Notes: a model not told the origin generated them from the letters alone. Counted from the stretch's first letter, positions 1-12,714 are shown. The stretch is DNA of 64,000 nt from Owenia fusiformis (GCA_903813345.2 CAIIXF020000002.1:6503772-6567771); one strand, 5' to 3'. Translations and numbers: made by a program.

Positions 1-760
1 CGTAACCAATTATCACACTCAAGTAAGATTGAGTCTGATCGACCCTTTGTTCAACTTTTGTGCATACTGTATACACATTAATTAAATTTTACACAGACCA
101 TCATTAGCTTTAATTCACAAACAAATACCGTGAATTAATACAAACTCCCTCCATTTTGAATTCTATCTGGACCTGCAGCCATCTTGTTTTGGCAATACCA
201 TGGATGCCAATTACGACCAATTACATTTGAATTTCGAATGATTTAGGGTTTTACTGATACCAGAAGTTAAATCAATCATTTAGATGATTGCCGGTAAAAT
301 TGTAAATGTGGCTAGAATCTAATAAAGCCGTTTATTTAATTTGGTAAATCCCAATCTGGAAGTTCAGGATTTTCCATGACACAAATAAGAAACTTTATCT
401 CCAATGACATTTAAACTTTAAATTAGCTCGATTTGTGACAACCACATCTGCTGACATTATTTTATTTTAAGATATTAAACCGTTTGAATTAAAACGTCCA
501 GAATAAGTGATTAAATTTGCAAAGTTTTTCACGATTTCAATCGGGGGCCCCCTCAGATTTCGAAACAGGGTTTTCTCGTCTATGGTCCTAAATAATGCAA
601 AGAAATAGTGAGCATATTCGCATATATGTGGAAATGTGATTAGAAATAGGTAAATTGTGCATGCTGCAATTATCCTACGGGAGCCCCATCATGCATTTTA
701 TTGGTGATGTATTTTCTAAACTACCACTATTCTCAGATTAATGAAATTTTTGTTTTACAG
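1..760. other. Upstream non-coding region
   Basis: AT-rich sequence with no open frame or recognisable repeat that I can support. A splice acceptor (TTTTACAG) ends at 760, so a non-coding first exon of the HECT gene probably lies upstream in this stretch or outside the window. I could not place it. Confidence 0.4.
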
Positions 761-762
761 AC

Positions 763-3700
763 ATGTTTTGCACTGGCTGTGGGAAACCAGCTGTGGGAAA
801 CTTTTGCTGTCACTGTGGTGTAAAATGCCAACCAACACCAAATACCAGTCCAGGCACTAGTAGTGGTAGTGTGTCTTCAGGTATTTATTATTTATTTGGA
901 TATACAGGTACACTGTACACTTTTAACAGTAGCACTTTTATAATTTGTATAGAAGTATTTGTTTATAATCAATGTCAAATGAGTGTATTATTTTGCACCA
1001 TTCACCAGTTTGGAGTAATTGGGGGTTTGGGTACTTTGAACCATCTTTGCTCAAGTACTTTTTAAATGGCTGTGTACTCTGTGTAATTATTTACCATAAT
1101 TAAACTAATGGAGTATTAGTTTCACATTATGCTGCACTGGAATTACCCAGATGCAAGTAGGTAGTAATAACTAGTAACCAGTTTCACCACCAGGTGGCTA
1201 ATTCGGCGTAAATAGCATGGCAGGTATAGCAGAAAGTGCCCTTAAACTTAAATATCCATCTGTTCTGGTCGAATAATTTTCATATAACCCTTATGTATCT
1301 GATAGTTATACAAATGAAAAAAATGTCAAGTAAAGCAAAATATTATCTGTCCACTATCTGTCCACTAAATGAAAAGACATCATTCACTTTTTGTGATTTT
1401 ATAACATGGGCTCTATGGGGAATCTCCCCGACCTAGAAGTCACATTTTCAAAGAAAATTAAATTTTGAAAGTTGATTAACTGTTTTTGTTACCACATGTA
1501 GATTTCAATATGGTATCACATCGACTGAATTTTGAATATTTAATGATGTAAATCAAGATTATTTCTACTTGCATGTAGGCTAATAGGTTACATGCTTCCG
1601 AAAGTGGACTAGTCATATTAACAAATACTGAATTACATGACTATTACATATTTTGCACCAGTATGGAGTATTTAGGATTTTGAGTATGTACTTTAAATCT
1701 GTGTGTTTGAGATGTTTAAAATATATCACATTACACCTACTGATCAACATGTAAAGTGGTGTTACATATATGTAATATTACCTGTACCATCTATGTTGTC
1801 TCCTTGTAGTAGAACTGGGACAAGGTAAATTCCTTTGTCTGTGTTTTGAATTCTTCTATCTTTGTTTGGACTTTTGTAATGCTTTTTAACTTATCCTAAC
1901 TAACTTATGACCTATATTTAAATGTGCACATTGACTGAATCTATATCATATCCTTTGAAAAGAACTAAATTCTATCTGAGTTATAATTTCATAAAATACC
2001 ATAGCATCAATTCATAACTTTGATGTTCATTCTATAAAAACTTGGGCTCAACTGCCAGCTATTTGGCTTCTGTAGCATAGTTAGCCCTTTTTAAAAACGT
2101 GTATCCTTGAAATAACATAGCAATCAAGCAATTCCGCCCTTGCAATAGATTTTCTTACTTATTTATATTACATGTTAAATTCAAGAAATGTGCTCCAGCT
2201 ATCTATTTATCAACATGCTGCAACAGCTGCTCTGAAATTGGGTTACATGCTTCCAAAAGTGAACTGGTCATGTAAATTAATGTTAAATATTTGAATTATT
2301 TTGCACCAGTATGGAGTATTTAGGGTTCTGAGTATGTTTGAGATGTTTAAGAGATATAATCAGATCTAGTGTTACATATTGAAAGGGAAACTGATCATGT
2401 AAATTGATGTGAAATATTTTGCACCAGTTCGGAACTTGAGGGTTGTGAGTACTTCAATTCACCATCACTTAGATACTCTGTACATTGCCACACGCTCCAG
2501 ATATGATAGATATCTGTTACCATCATAAGACTAATGATCATTGGTAACACATTAAACTGCTCTGAAATTAGATTACATGCTTCCAAAAGTGAACTGATCA
2601 TGTAAACAAATGTTAAAATATGTGATCTATTTTGCACCAGTATGGAGTATTTAGGTTTCTGAGTGTTTACTTTAAATCATTTCATTTGAGATCTTTAAAA
2701 TATATTACTGCTGTAATCAGGTAATAACTTGAACTGATTGTGCTATTACCAACATGTATATGTTTACAATATTACATCAATACTAGTTGATTTTCTAGCG
2801 AATATACCAATGGCTAATCTGATACAATCCTTCAACCCTATGATTTAAAAATTGTTATGCATACCAAAGTGAACTGATCATGTATGTTTTAAATACAAGA
2901 AGTATTTTGCACCAGTTTGGAGTATTCAAGGTTGCGAGTACTTTAAATTGCTTAAGAGGTCAGGTCAATGTTTCAGTGTGCGTCAAAAAACGTAATTAAT
3001 TATGTAAGGGGGGAGGGTGTAAATCCCTGTTATGACACCACCAAAAAGTGTTGACATATTGTTATGGTCTCCGTTTTTTTTGTGATGGCGGTTGGTGGTT
3101 GGAGTCTGTAACAGATTCTTACAACTTCCAATAACTTAACAAATACTGTTTAGACTGACTTAAATTGTTTTCTAAATCATATACAAGTTCTCAGAAGTTC
3201 AAATCTGACTTTAGATTTGAGATTTGACCTTCAATAAAGTTCTTAATGTCAAAAAGGTCTTTTTTTAACTTGCTTCAAAATTTCAAAGTCATCTACAAGA
3301 CCTCAGAAGCTCAAATCTGACTTAAGATTTCAGATTTGACCTTCAATGACCTTCCCAAGGTCAAAACGGTCTTTTTTCAACTTGCTTTAAATTAACCAAT
3401 TTTTTAGGTGGTGACATTTTGCCATGTTAATGCCTTGTTTAATTAGGTGACAGACATTGATTTCAGAGTTTCATCTTCTGCAATGGTATGATCATTTAAT
3501 ATACAACAGATATGATAGAGAATTTGATATGTGTTTATAGCAGAAGCAGATATTGTGTGCTGGGGTTGTACTTGTACACTGCATGCAAATCAACATTTTG
3601 ATTCTTTAACACTGTACACGAAACAACATTTTGACTTTTGTGAGAAGGGGGAGGGGGGTTAAAACCTTGCTAAATCAATTACGTTTTTTGACGAACAGTG

Positions 3701-6700
3701 AAATATTGACCTAACCCAACAACACTATTTACATGGCCAAGTGCTCCTGCTATTTACTTAATATCAATCAAATAAAGAGAATAAGTAAAACATTATGCTG
3801 CACTTGAATTAGGTTACAAGCATCCAAAAGTGAACTGGTCATGAACATTAATGTTTTATACTTGAATTATTTTGCACCAATAAGTTTGGAGTATTTAGGG
3901 TTCTGAGGGTCAGTACTTTAAATCACCATTACTTGTGAAAGTGAACTGATCATGTAAATTAATGTTTAATTCATGGGTCATTGTCCCCTAACCGTCCCCA
4001 TAGTATTCATAACTAGTAAAGAATAAATGACCTTTAATAAAGCTAAAATAAGTTATTCTTTGTGGTAAAAGTATGTATCCTACTTTCCAGATGATAGGCG
4101 ACAAAAGTTGCTGAAGATGATGATGAGCAGCACACAATCCAAAACTGAAAAAATGGGAAGACCGTTGAAAAGTTCGAGAGTGGTACAGTTTGGTCTTTAT
4201 GTAGCCTCCGCATCAGAAAAGTCAAAGCTTACATTAGTGAAGTCTCCATTAGGAGATAAAAACTTTATTCAGCTAACTTGTGGAACACAAGACTCTTACC
4301 ATGATATTCTTCAACAGGTGAAAGCTGCATTATTTCCCAAGGGTCTAAATATAATGATTGGAAATGTAAACTGTTATAATCTAACACTGACAGACATTAC
4401 TGGGCGAAGTGTAGAGGATGCAGTGGATGGTGTTTTTTCATTACGAAAATATCTGGATGCTAAATTAATACCAGGACAGATAAGACTTTTTTGCAAGTGT
4501 ATTCCAGTGAATGATGAAGAAAGTGACAGTGACAGCAATAGTGATATTGAAGTGATGAAGACTCGCTACCCATTCAGGTAATTAATATTCTATAAATAAC
4601 AACATACAAGGTGATCCAGAAGTAATGTCACTACTAGACCAATCTTCTTGAAACTTGGCACAGATGTTCCCCAAACATTATTTAGTTAATACCTCAAGAT
4701 TAAAGCTTCTACTATTTGATTGGTTCTGGACTTGATAATTCAATATAATTATCTATTTATTTCATTTTACCATGGGAATCTAATGTCAGTGATTCAATGT
4801 AGGATCATATATAATCTCAGACAATATTTAGTCAATTATTTTATTTTCTGAGAAAGCACCACAGTAGCAATTACATGACTGGGATAGATGATTCTTACAG
4901 CCTTCACTGGGAAAATGCCCTAGGACATAAGGCCATCCTCATAACCAAAAGCTCAGTGGAATCAGTTTTCAAACTTCTGATGAAGGAAATATGTCATGGG
5001 AGCAATCCAAGAAATGAGGAATGAGGCATTTTAAACGTGGAATGCTTCACTCCATATCCTTCAGAATTTAAAGAGTACCACCTCCCTGATCAAAACTACA
5101 TGGATAAAATTAATGCCAATGCAGATTCCCTCTAAAATAGTCATTTTTTCCATGGGGAATTCAGATGAGACTCTTCATTAATATTAAGTCTCAAAAGAGA
5201 CATAACAGAGTGATTTGCAGGGGTGGATCTTGAATTTGACAATTTTAGTGCTAAATTAGATTTTCCCAATTTTTGAAAATTAAATTGAGGTGCAAAGAAG
5301 ACACTTAGAATGGTATAAAACAAAGAATAGTACCCTAACATCAAAGAATATGAGAATTGGTATAAAAATGACACCTCTTTAAATTTTCATTTTAGCTCAG
5401 CAATGACTGATGAAGAGGATCTCAATGGTTCGAGTGCAGACATTACGACATCGTAAGTACATACATGCACTATATGCGCATGCAGTATCAAAAGTAATAA
5501 TCCATACTTAGAACTCCATATGTCTAAATGCTCTAACTGCCTGAATACATATTTGCCTTTTTCTTTTATTGTTATACCAATTTTTCAGACATTTACAGAA
5601 AATAATGTTTTTAGTCACCGCCAAAAAGACTTGAACACATAATATTGTGAGCAACAAGGTGGTGACATTTTGTCATGTTAATGCCTTGTTAGAACTTGAT
5701 GGTGCAATTTTGAGAGAATATTGTGAAAAGTTTCAGTTAATTTTGGTGTTTTCAGTTCAGGTGTATATTGTGTTACAGGCTGAGCCACTTTATTATTATG
5801 GGATGGAGTAAGATCAACTAGAAAAATCTGTAATCCAATGCAAATTTCCACATTTAGCCAGTCATCTTACAGTTTACAAAGCATGCCCAAAAGTAATCAG
5901 GTCTAGAATAATAAACCCAGAACCATTGGTAAAAAGTATTAATTAATTTTAGTTTACCTGTAGATATGTTAACAAAACGTGGCAGAAAATATTTAAGCAT
6001 TTGTTTGAATTTTCAGGAAAGGGGATACCATCAGAAAGACAGTTGAAGCTGCCAGTGAAATACAGTAAGTTCATTAGAAAGCATTGTTATCTAACAGAAA
6101 TAGTTAGGAGCAAAGATTTGAATAAGATTTTAAAAGTAATCGGTCCATTCAATCGTACAGTATTTGATCCATCCAATTTTTGTCCATTTATCCCAGAAGC
6201 ACTCATTGGCATAGATTGCACCCTCAAAACCAGGTTTGCTGCTCTCCAAATTTACCTTTGCAAAAAACCATGTCATCTTTATATGAAAACAGGGTCCAAT
6301 CTTGAATTCTGGGATTTTTCGACTTCTCCCCTGCGTGCAGAGTCTTGTTATAAATTCCAAAGACAAAGCTCTCTTTTAAGAGGCGAAGTCGAACAAATGC
6401 AAAGGGGACTCCTCTTCCATTATCTAATGTAGAAATAGAGACAGAATGAGTATAAGGGGTCTTCTAACTCTGCCTATTTTAGACCACTCATAATAAGTAC
6501 TATTTCATATTTGTTTAATGTCTTGGTAGATAACACAAACAATTTTCTGATTAAGCGATTCTTTTATATTTTATGGCCTGGAATAGCCTCGAACCCTGGT
6601 CTGTGATACGAAAATCTAATAAGGGACTAGCAAACCTGGGTTTGACTGTTAACCTCCTGTTCATTGTGGTATGGATTACGAATGCAGTTTTGCACAGGTG

Positions 6701-9700
6701 TCAACAGAAACAAACAGTAAACCTGGTTTCCTGAAGCTGGGTTTACTGGATTTGCCAAGCACATCTTCGACTCTCTCAGTTATCCAGCCATAATGTGTAC
6801 ATCTCTTGATTAGAAAGATTTTTAAAAAATGAAACAGTTGTAGAAAAGCTGTTATTTAATGAAGCATTTGTTGAATTTTCAGGAATGAGGATACCATCAG
6901 AAAGGCAGTTGAAGGTGCCAGTGATATACAGTAAGTTCATTCAGTGTCATTAGAAAGTATTATTTAGGAGTGAACCTCTCAACAGGACCCTCATATGAAT
7001 CTTCACTTAAAACAAATCCACAAATACATGTATTCTGATGAGTGGCAGTAGGTTTATGATGAGCATTACCTTAGATTAACCCACATATACATACATGTAC
7101 AGGCCCGTAGCCAGGATTTGCCAAAGGGGGGGGGTTGCTTTTTAAAAATTCAAGGGGGGTTCACTTTTGACAACTTTGGCCCAAAAATGCCCAAAATCAC
7201 TTGAAAAGTGCTCAGAATGGTGAACCAAAAATGTAATTTCAGTATGGATTTAGCAAACCTAGACTTAACCAAAAAAGGTCCCCTTATAGGCTTGGTACTG
7301 AAAACAATTTGAAAGATACAACATTATACAAGCATTTCGAACAACATTGTATTGTAACTGTCTTATATTAGACAGTTAGAGTCTTATAAGAATACTATAC
7401 AATACAATCAGTAACATTTATAACTTTTTACCTTGTAGGATGGACTATTGCCTTTCAAAAGAAGAGATGGAGGATTTTATATTCAACATGTAAGTAGAGC
7501 AGACTTCCTTTAAAGACAGAAATATATTTGGTAATTATCCCACCGAACAAAGTTCGAGGGGATATAGGAAAGCCGTCTGTCCGTCCGTCCATCTGTTTGT
7601 CCAGGAGATAACTCAAATACTGGTTGATGCATGGGGATAAGGGAGCTCTGTTCAAGAGGGCTGCTATTTATCGAGACATGTTTTGTTTGGTGGGATTTGC
7701 TACTCGGTGAAGTTGCTGTTTTCTAGTTTGTATATTTGAGGAAATAAAGCCCCACAGAGCAAGAATGACCATGGATTTTGTGTTTTGTATATTTAATATA
7801 CAGTATGATCACAAAACCATGATTCTCATTTAAACATAAAAAGATGAACATATTGGAGCTTTTCAGAGGCATAGCCAGGATCTTAAATTTGACGAGGCAA
7901 ATTTTATTTGGCGAGGCAAATTTGAGGCACTAGCGAAATAACACTATAAAGATAAAAAGAGTTCATTTTCACAACTTCAATTCAAAACAAATGTCTGAAT
8001 TGATATTTTTCTATTAAATTTTGGCGAGGCAGTTGCCTCACCTGCCTTATGCCTGGCTAGTAGTGGCTATGGCCATGGTTTCACAATGAGGTTAGTGTTT
8101 ATCAGGTTGACAGTATAGGGCATAAAAATGGCAGTAGTTCCCATCATTTACATCTATAGGAGTTAAGTGAATGTGCTTTCAGTCAAGGTGAGATTAAAAT
8201 CCAATAACCCATATTTAGGCAGCATTTCGAGAAGACCATTATATCACTTTTGGCTGACAAAACAAGCCCATGGGATTGACTATACATTGATTGGTCAGTC
8301 ATTCTATCAACATTGTTGATTTTTTAAATAAAATGATTGATGAAAGACATTTTCACTGCCTCTTATAATATCTATAATGGAACTGCCATGATAATAGAGA
8401 TTTCGCAACTCACTTATAACTCACTTATATTATTCCCGTCTAATTATGTCACCACCAAAAAGGGGTGACATATTGTTATGGTCTCCGTTTTTTTGTGATG
8501 GCGGTTGGTGGTTGGAGTCTGTAACAGATTCTTACAACTTCCAATAACTTAACAAATACCGGAGTTTCTCGCGAATAGGCCCACGGGCGTTTATTTTGCA
8601 CTGGGCGTTTATTTGAAAGAATTTTTAATAAACGCACATGGGCCTTTATTAAGAGGGAAAAAACATTTTTCCAAGGGGGGTGGGCGTTTATTTAGAGGGA
8701 AAATAGCTCTCCCAAGCCAGTGGGCGTTTATGTCGAGGGATATTATAGATCGCAAATATGACACATGTCCTTCATACTCATGCACTAGTATCATGAACGT
8801 GGGCAAGAACGTTGACCAATATGTAACCTCTTGTCATATTTTTATTAATTATTTGTACTAGAATGACAGTAATCACCTATTACCTTACATATGTACTGTT
8901 CGCAATTTCATTCCTTTTCTCGAATAATTCGCCCACTGGGCGTTTATTTGAAATCATTTTTAATAAACGCCCATGGGCCTTTATAAAGAGGGAAAAAAAC
9001 TTTTTCATTCACCCCTCTTTCAAATAAACGCCCATGGGCCTATTCGCAAGAAACTCCGGTACTGTTTAGACTGACTTCAATTTTTTCTGAATCATCTACA
9101 AGTTCTCAGAAGTTCATATCTGATTTTAGATTTGACCTTCAATGACCTTCTCTAGGTCAAAAAAGGTCAAAAAGGTCTTTTTTCAACTTGCTTCAAATTG
9201 ACTAAATTTTGTTTTCAAAATCAGCATTTGACTAAATTTTGTTTTCAAAATCATCTACAAGATCTCAGAAGCTCAAATCTGATTTAAGATTTTAGATCTG
9301 ACCTTCATTGACCTTCTCAAGGGCAAAAAGGCCTTCCAACTTGTTTTAAATTTACCAAATTTTTTTAGGTGGTCACATTTTGTCATGTTAATGCCTTGTG
9401 TATAACTTATGAAGCGTTTGATTACGTCATCATTTACATGAATTGCGCAGGTCTGTAAGTACATAGTGTGATATTCTTATAAATCGTTGTCTATGTAAGA
9501 ATATCACACTTATGGACGTATAGAGCTGCCCAATAAATGATGACATAATAAAACGCATCAAAAGTTATACGTTATTTGGGAATAATAAACATGCTATAAG
9601 TGAGTTGCAAAATCTCTTTAATAACATTCAATAATGCTTTATTTCAGGAAAAATGAAATAAATCCAGTGATTGTGTTGAAATCGTACCGTATCATGATTC

Positions 9701-12700
9701 TCAAGGGAGATGAAATGAACAATATGGATGACAATGGATTCGATAGAGGCAAAGAGACAGATGCTCTAATATGTGTGACTAGATTGACTGGAGATGATGG
9801 GAAAATCATTTTTGATGATTTTGATGAGCAAGTGCGAACATGGCCTCCTACACACTTTAGGCAGAGAATAGAGGTGATGTACGATGGTGAAAATGCCAAA
9901 GATCTTGGTGGGCCACGTCGAGAACTTCTTACAGATTTAATAAGGTAATATTCTCTCAATAGATATAATGTATGTGTAACTTGGAGCAAGTGAAAATATT
10001 ATGAAGGAATTAATATTGTAACCTTTGCAAGATTTTTCATAAGGGGTTGGATTTTCATTCTTAAAATCTCGTCTGAAAAGTCTTGTCTGTATGTTTCAAG
10101 CCAAACCATTTGACCTAAATTTTTTAGCTCAATTATTTATTGAAAGTCTAGTAATGATTAGTTTTTGGTCATTCTGAGTAAATGTTAATATAGCCATTTT
10201 GGACTTTTCATTCCAAAAACTGTCTATTCTATTCAAGAGTGCAGTATTGTTTTCCTAGTGTCTTGTTTCTTTTTGCTACTGTATAATATTTTTTATGATA
10301 TCTGATTTTCATTCAGTTTCAATGCAGATATAAAATTGGTCAAACAAAAAGCTGTATGTATGAATGTTCCTCCAAGAAAATCTTGGATTAAGATGTATAT
10401 GGGAGGTGAGACCAGTACAAGTTATGTTCCCAGACTATTTTGTTTGTTTTGGGTTTTCTGAAAAACAACAGTGGATTGAGCATACTGTAATATAGAATTA
10501 GATAATGTAATATTTAAAGGTTTTACTGAGACTTGATTTCAACAAAATAGAAAATGGGCTGCCAAATTCCCCATCTATGTAGCAATCAAGTGAGTTAAAT
10601 TCCCCATCCTGGTAACAATAATAGCTGGTCAAATATAGTTGAAATACATGAAATACCCAGGAGGAATTCACATTTCAGAAGTTCCTACTCCCAGGAAACA
10701 GTATGATGGCAGTATCCCACCTCCTTGGATGCTACTGTGATAATTTTCTACCCTTTTGTGGGGTGTCTCATGCAAACATTTGAATGGTACATAATGCATT
10801 ATTTAAACTTATTGAAGATTCACGAAGATAAATTATTGCAGGTACATCAAAGGCGATGATTCACCATTCCTAAATGTGATCAACAATGAGTGCTGGATCA
10901 GTACTAGTGAAAGAGAACACATAGGATATTTTGCTGCTGGTGTTGCTGTTGGTGAGTAGCTGTCTAAACTAATATTAGGCCTATGGGCTCTTTAATTTTT
11001 GCTTCTAAAGTTAATTATCCCATCCAGTGCTTGCCTTAAGGACTAATCCGTTGTCAGACATTTTGGCTGGACATAATTTTTTTCACCAGGCATTTTCAAA
11101 TTTCCAAAGACATTTTAAATGGAAAAACTTTTCTAAAAACGTTTTAGAGTATTGACTTCCGCTTCAAAATAAGTTGAATAGTTTTCGTCATTTCGTCACT
11201 CTGATCTTTGATATGAAGTAGCCTTTGTACTTTCCATTAGATTCAAATGAAAGCTAAAAATATGTAGGGGTCATAAATGTTTTCTTTGAAGAAAATAAAT
11301 GAAATATTTTTTTTAATTTAAGCTATGGCATTGCTTTTTGAGGGACCACCTGTCAACTTCCTGGCAGAGGGGCAGATGGATAGACTCTTAAATAAGGAAA
11401 GCTTAGAACTAAATGGAGGAGAGCGAGAGTTTTCAAGAGGAATGAACATGTATGGTGTGCTTGAGGTAAATATATATTTAAACCCAACAAAGTTCAGAGA
11501 GAGTACCCATCAATCCATTTATTTGAGTACCCATCAATCCATCTATTTTTTCATCTACATGTATTTGTGTGTTTGTGCAATAATTCAGGAACTTGTTCTC
11601 AAAAATGTTAAAACGGCAGCATCTGTAGCTAGACTTTGATTACAATGTCAGATGGGTTTTCTGAGAATCGTAAGGATATATTACAATATGGTTGCATGCA
11701 CTTGTAGCATAAGATAAAAACTTTTCTTACAAATCCAAATGTTATATTAATTTGCCACTTGCATTCATTGAAACCTCTAACTGTACTTCAATCATTTTGT
11801 TTTAGCTTGTAAGGAAGAAGCCCGTTATGCGGTATCTGCTTCGCCCAGGAACCCAGGCAGTCATGACAATGCGCAAGTTGAAGAGTCTCGTAAAACCTGT
11901 GTTTTCCGAAGCGGGAACCAACAGTAAAATAAAAGAAGAGAAAATATTTCGAATGTTCAACAAATACTTAATAGAAGTACAGCGTAAATAACAATTTTTG
12001 ATAATTATCTTCTATTTTTCATTTTTATGTCAGCACCCAAAGTGATGACATATTGTTATGGTCTCCAACTTTTTTGTGGATGGTGTTCGGTGGTTGGTGT
12101 TCAGTGTTCGGCAGTTTGTGTCTATCACAAATAGCTGAATGGCAGGTGGTGACATTTTGCATGTTAATGCCTTGTTGTACATGCAAGCGCAAGTAATGCT
12201 AATTAGAAGTATAAAACACTAAGTCTGACTTACATCTTCTGATTACAGTATATGGAATAAATATAAGTGCTTTAAAGAGGTCTCGTTTAAACAAAATTAT
12301 CAAAGTGTCCTCTATTTATCAATACAGGTTAACTGTACTCACTCAATTATTTACTTTATTTGCTTTTCACATAATATTGCTACTACTAGTATAGTAACTT
12401 ATGAATTACAAGTAAGTCTCTTTTGGAATGAAAATAAACATGTGTTTCACTTTTCATATTTTGTATTTTCAGATGGCAACAGGCCAGTTGATATCCCAAT
12501 GATACTTAAATTCATAACAGGCTCTGAAACGGAACCCATAACAGGGTTCGACCCGGGATTAACCATTGAATTCTATGACAACAATGATGATATCCCAACA
12601 TCTTCTACATGCACAAATACTTTCCGCCTTCCATATTATGATGGGATCAAACAAGATAGTGTATTTGCAAAATTTGATTATGCATTTAGTAATAAGTACT

Positions 12701-12714
12701 TTGGCAAACATTAA
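763..12714 (+). CDS. Zinc-ribbon / HECT-domain E3 ubiquitin ligase-like protein (11 coding exons)
   Basis: Exons: 763-880, 4091-4577, 5396-5452, 6017-6064, 6883-6930, 7439-7489, 9648-9944, 10842-10951, 11323-11465, 11806-11983, 12473-12714. All have GT/AG borders, and their phases join to 1779 nt (592 aa plus stop). Residues 3-18 form a zinc ribbon (CTGC and CCHC, with CxxC at 3/6 and 15/18). Exon 2 is a conserved globular block ending in an acidic Ser/Asp/Glu run. The C-terminal ~250 residues are HECT-like: RIEVMYDG and LGGPRREL open it, GVAVAMALLFEGPP is the middle part, and TSSTCTNTFRLP holds the candidate thioester cysteine (~559). The C-terminus is ..YFGKH. By family it would accept ubiquitin from an E2 on that cysteine and pass it to a substrate. 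The HECT part is shorter than the usual ~350 residues, so the N-lobe is reduced. Similar proteins are often named G2/M-phase-specific E3-like. Substrate unknown. Confidence 0.85.
1175..1480 (+). repeat. ~300-bp dispersed repeat, inverted partner at 50640-50945
   Basis: Begins near CAGTTTCACCACCAGGTGGC and ends near AGAAGTCACATTTTCAAAGA. The reverse complement of 50640-50945 matches along its length, including ATGGCAGGTATAG, TTATCTGTC and CTATGGGGAATC. A diverged interspersed repeat of unknown class. Confidence 0.65.
1560..3960. repeat. Interspersed ~110-bp repeat in HECT intron 1
   Basis: A unit with TTACATGCTTCCAAAAGTGA, then TTTTGCACCAGT(A/T)TGGAGTATTTAGG, then GAGTACTTTAAAT recurs near 1590, 2240, 2380, 2575, 2865, 3810 and (partly) 3930. 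A diverged copy lies at 997-1050. Copies are spaced 200-900 bp apart, which suggests an old, eroded tandem array interrupted by other sequence. Confidence 0.7.
3031..3439 (+). repeat. Dispersed repeat 'CACCACC..AATGCCTTGT', copy A
   Basis: Starts TATGACACCACCAAAAAGTG, continues CATATTGTTATGGTCTCC, contains AGGTCA/TGACCT-rich subrepeats and ends AGGTGGTGACATTTTG..AATGCCTTGTT. The family recurs at 5611, 8454, 12026, 15541 (inverted), 19258 and 42379. The CACCACC / GGTGGTG ends suggest a non-autonomous DNA element. Confidence 0.7.
4604..4690 (+). repeat. Solitary Tc1/mariner-like terminus
   Basis: TACAAGGTGATCCAGAAGTA followed by AATGTCAC has the form of a mariner-type terminal repeat beginning after a TA. 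I found no matching inverted end nearby, so this is at most a decayed remnant. Confidence 0.35.
5611..5690 (+). repeat. Dispersed repeat 'CACCACC..AATGCCTTGT', copy G (short)
   Basis: TAGTCACCGCCAAAAAGACT to GGTGGTGACATTTTG..AATGCCTTGTT. The middle of the element is missing. Confidence 0.6.
6017..6064 (+). CDS. HECT gene exon 4, first copy of a duplicated 48-nt exon
   Basis: Acceptor TTTTCAG and donor GTAAGT enclose 48 nt in phase 2-2, encoding about KGDTIRKTVEAASEIQ. The next exon (6883-6930) is a near copy. The flanking intron bases (AAGCATTTG..GAATTTTCAG before, GTAAGTTCATT after) are duplicated as well. Confidence 0.75.
6883..6930 (+). CDS. HECT gene exon 5, second copy of the duplicated 48-nt exon
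   Basis: Encodes about NEDTIRKAVEGASDIQ, 11 of 16 residues identical to exon 4. It has the same length and phase, so either or both copies can be spliced in without shifting the frame. The acidic/Ile/Ala/Ser pattern resembles a ubiquitin-interacting helix but does not match the UIM consensus spacing exactly. Confidence 0.72.
7100..7160 (+). repeat. 'CAGGCCCGTAGCCAGGATT' repeat fragment
   Basis: ACAGGCCCGTAGCCAGGATT with a following G-run. Related pieces occur at 7866-7885, 21372-21410 and 42928-42955, some with longer G-tracts. The element class is not established here. Confidence 0.45.
7538..7725 (+). repeat. 'TTATCCCACCGAACAAAGTTCG' dispersed repeat, short copy
   Basis: Starts TTATCCCACCGAACAAAGTT, has the pyrimidine/purine tract CCGTCTGTCCGTCCGTCC and GGAGATAACTCAAATAC, and ends GGTGGGATTTGCTACTCGG..TTTCTAGTTTG. 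A longer copy of the same family is at 12848-13524. Confidence 0.6.
8454..9399 (+). repeat. Dispersed repeat 'CACCACC..AATGCCTTGT', copy B, split by a nested insertion
   Basis: Matches copy A from ATGTCACCACCAAAAAGG to AATGCCTTGT, but is interrupted after AACTTAACAAATA by a 501-bp element (8559-9059). It resumes with CTGTTTAGACTGACTT, exactly as in copy A. Confidence 0.75.
8559..9059. mobile_element. 501-bp inverted-repeat element nested in copy B, TA target duplication
   Basis: Left end CCGGAGTTTCTCGCGAATAG and right end (reverse complement) CCGGAGTTTCTTGCGAATAG are near-perfect terminal inverted repeats. The arms also share GGGCGTTTATTT units. TA stands at 8557-8558 and again at 9060-9061, while the uninterrupted copy A has a single TA (AAATACTGTTTAG). 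That is a clean non-autonomous Tc1/mariner-type insertion. Confidence 0.85.
10070..10225 (-). repeat. Copy of the 161-bp repeat found in tandem at 24450-24935
   Basis: Within HECT intron 7. The order CATTCTGAGTAAATGTTAATAT, AGCCATTTTGGACTTTTCAT is the reverse complement of the unit whose forward form includes GAAAATCCAAAATGGCC and TTAACATTTACCCAGAATG. Confidence 0.5.
12026..12176 (+). repeat. Dispersed repeat 'CACCACC..AATGCCTTGT', copy C (internally deleted)
   Basis: ATGTCAGCACCCAAAGTGAT, CATATTGTTATGGTCTCC, then GGTGGTTGGTGTTC repeats and GGTGGTGACATTTTGCATG..CCTTGTT. It lies in the last intron of the HECT gene. Confidence 0.65.

Noticed and set aside
10318-10411. A possible extra HECT exon reading FNADIKLVKQKAV.. 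after a good acceptor
   Set aside because: It ends in phase 1 at GTGAGA, while the next exon (10842) needs phase 2. Skipping it joins 9944 to 10842 in frame as LIR-YIKGDD, and the whole gene then closes.
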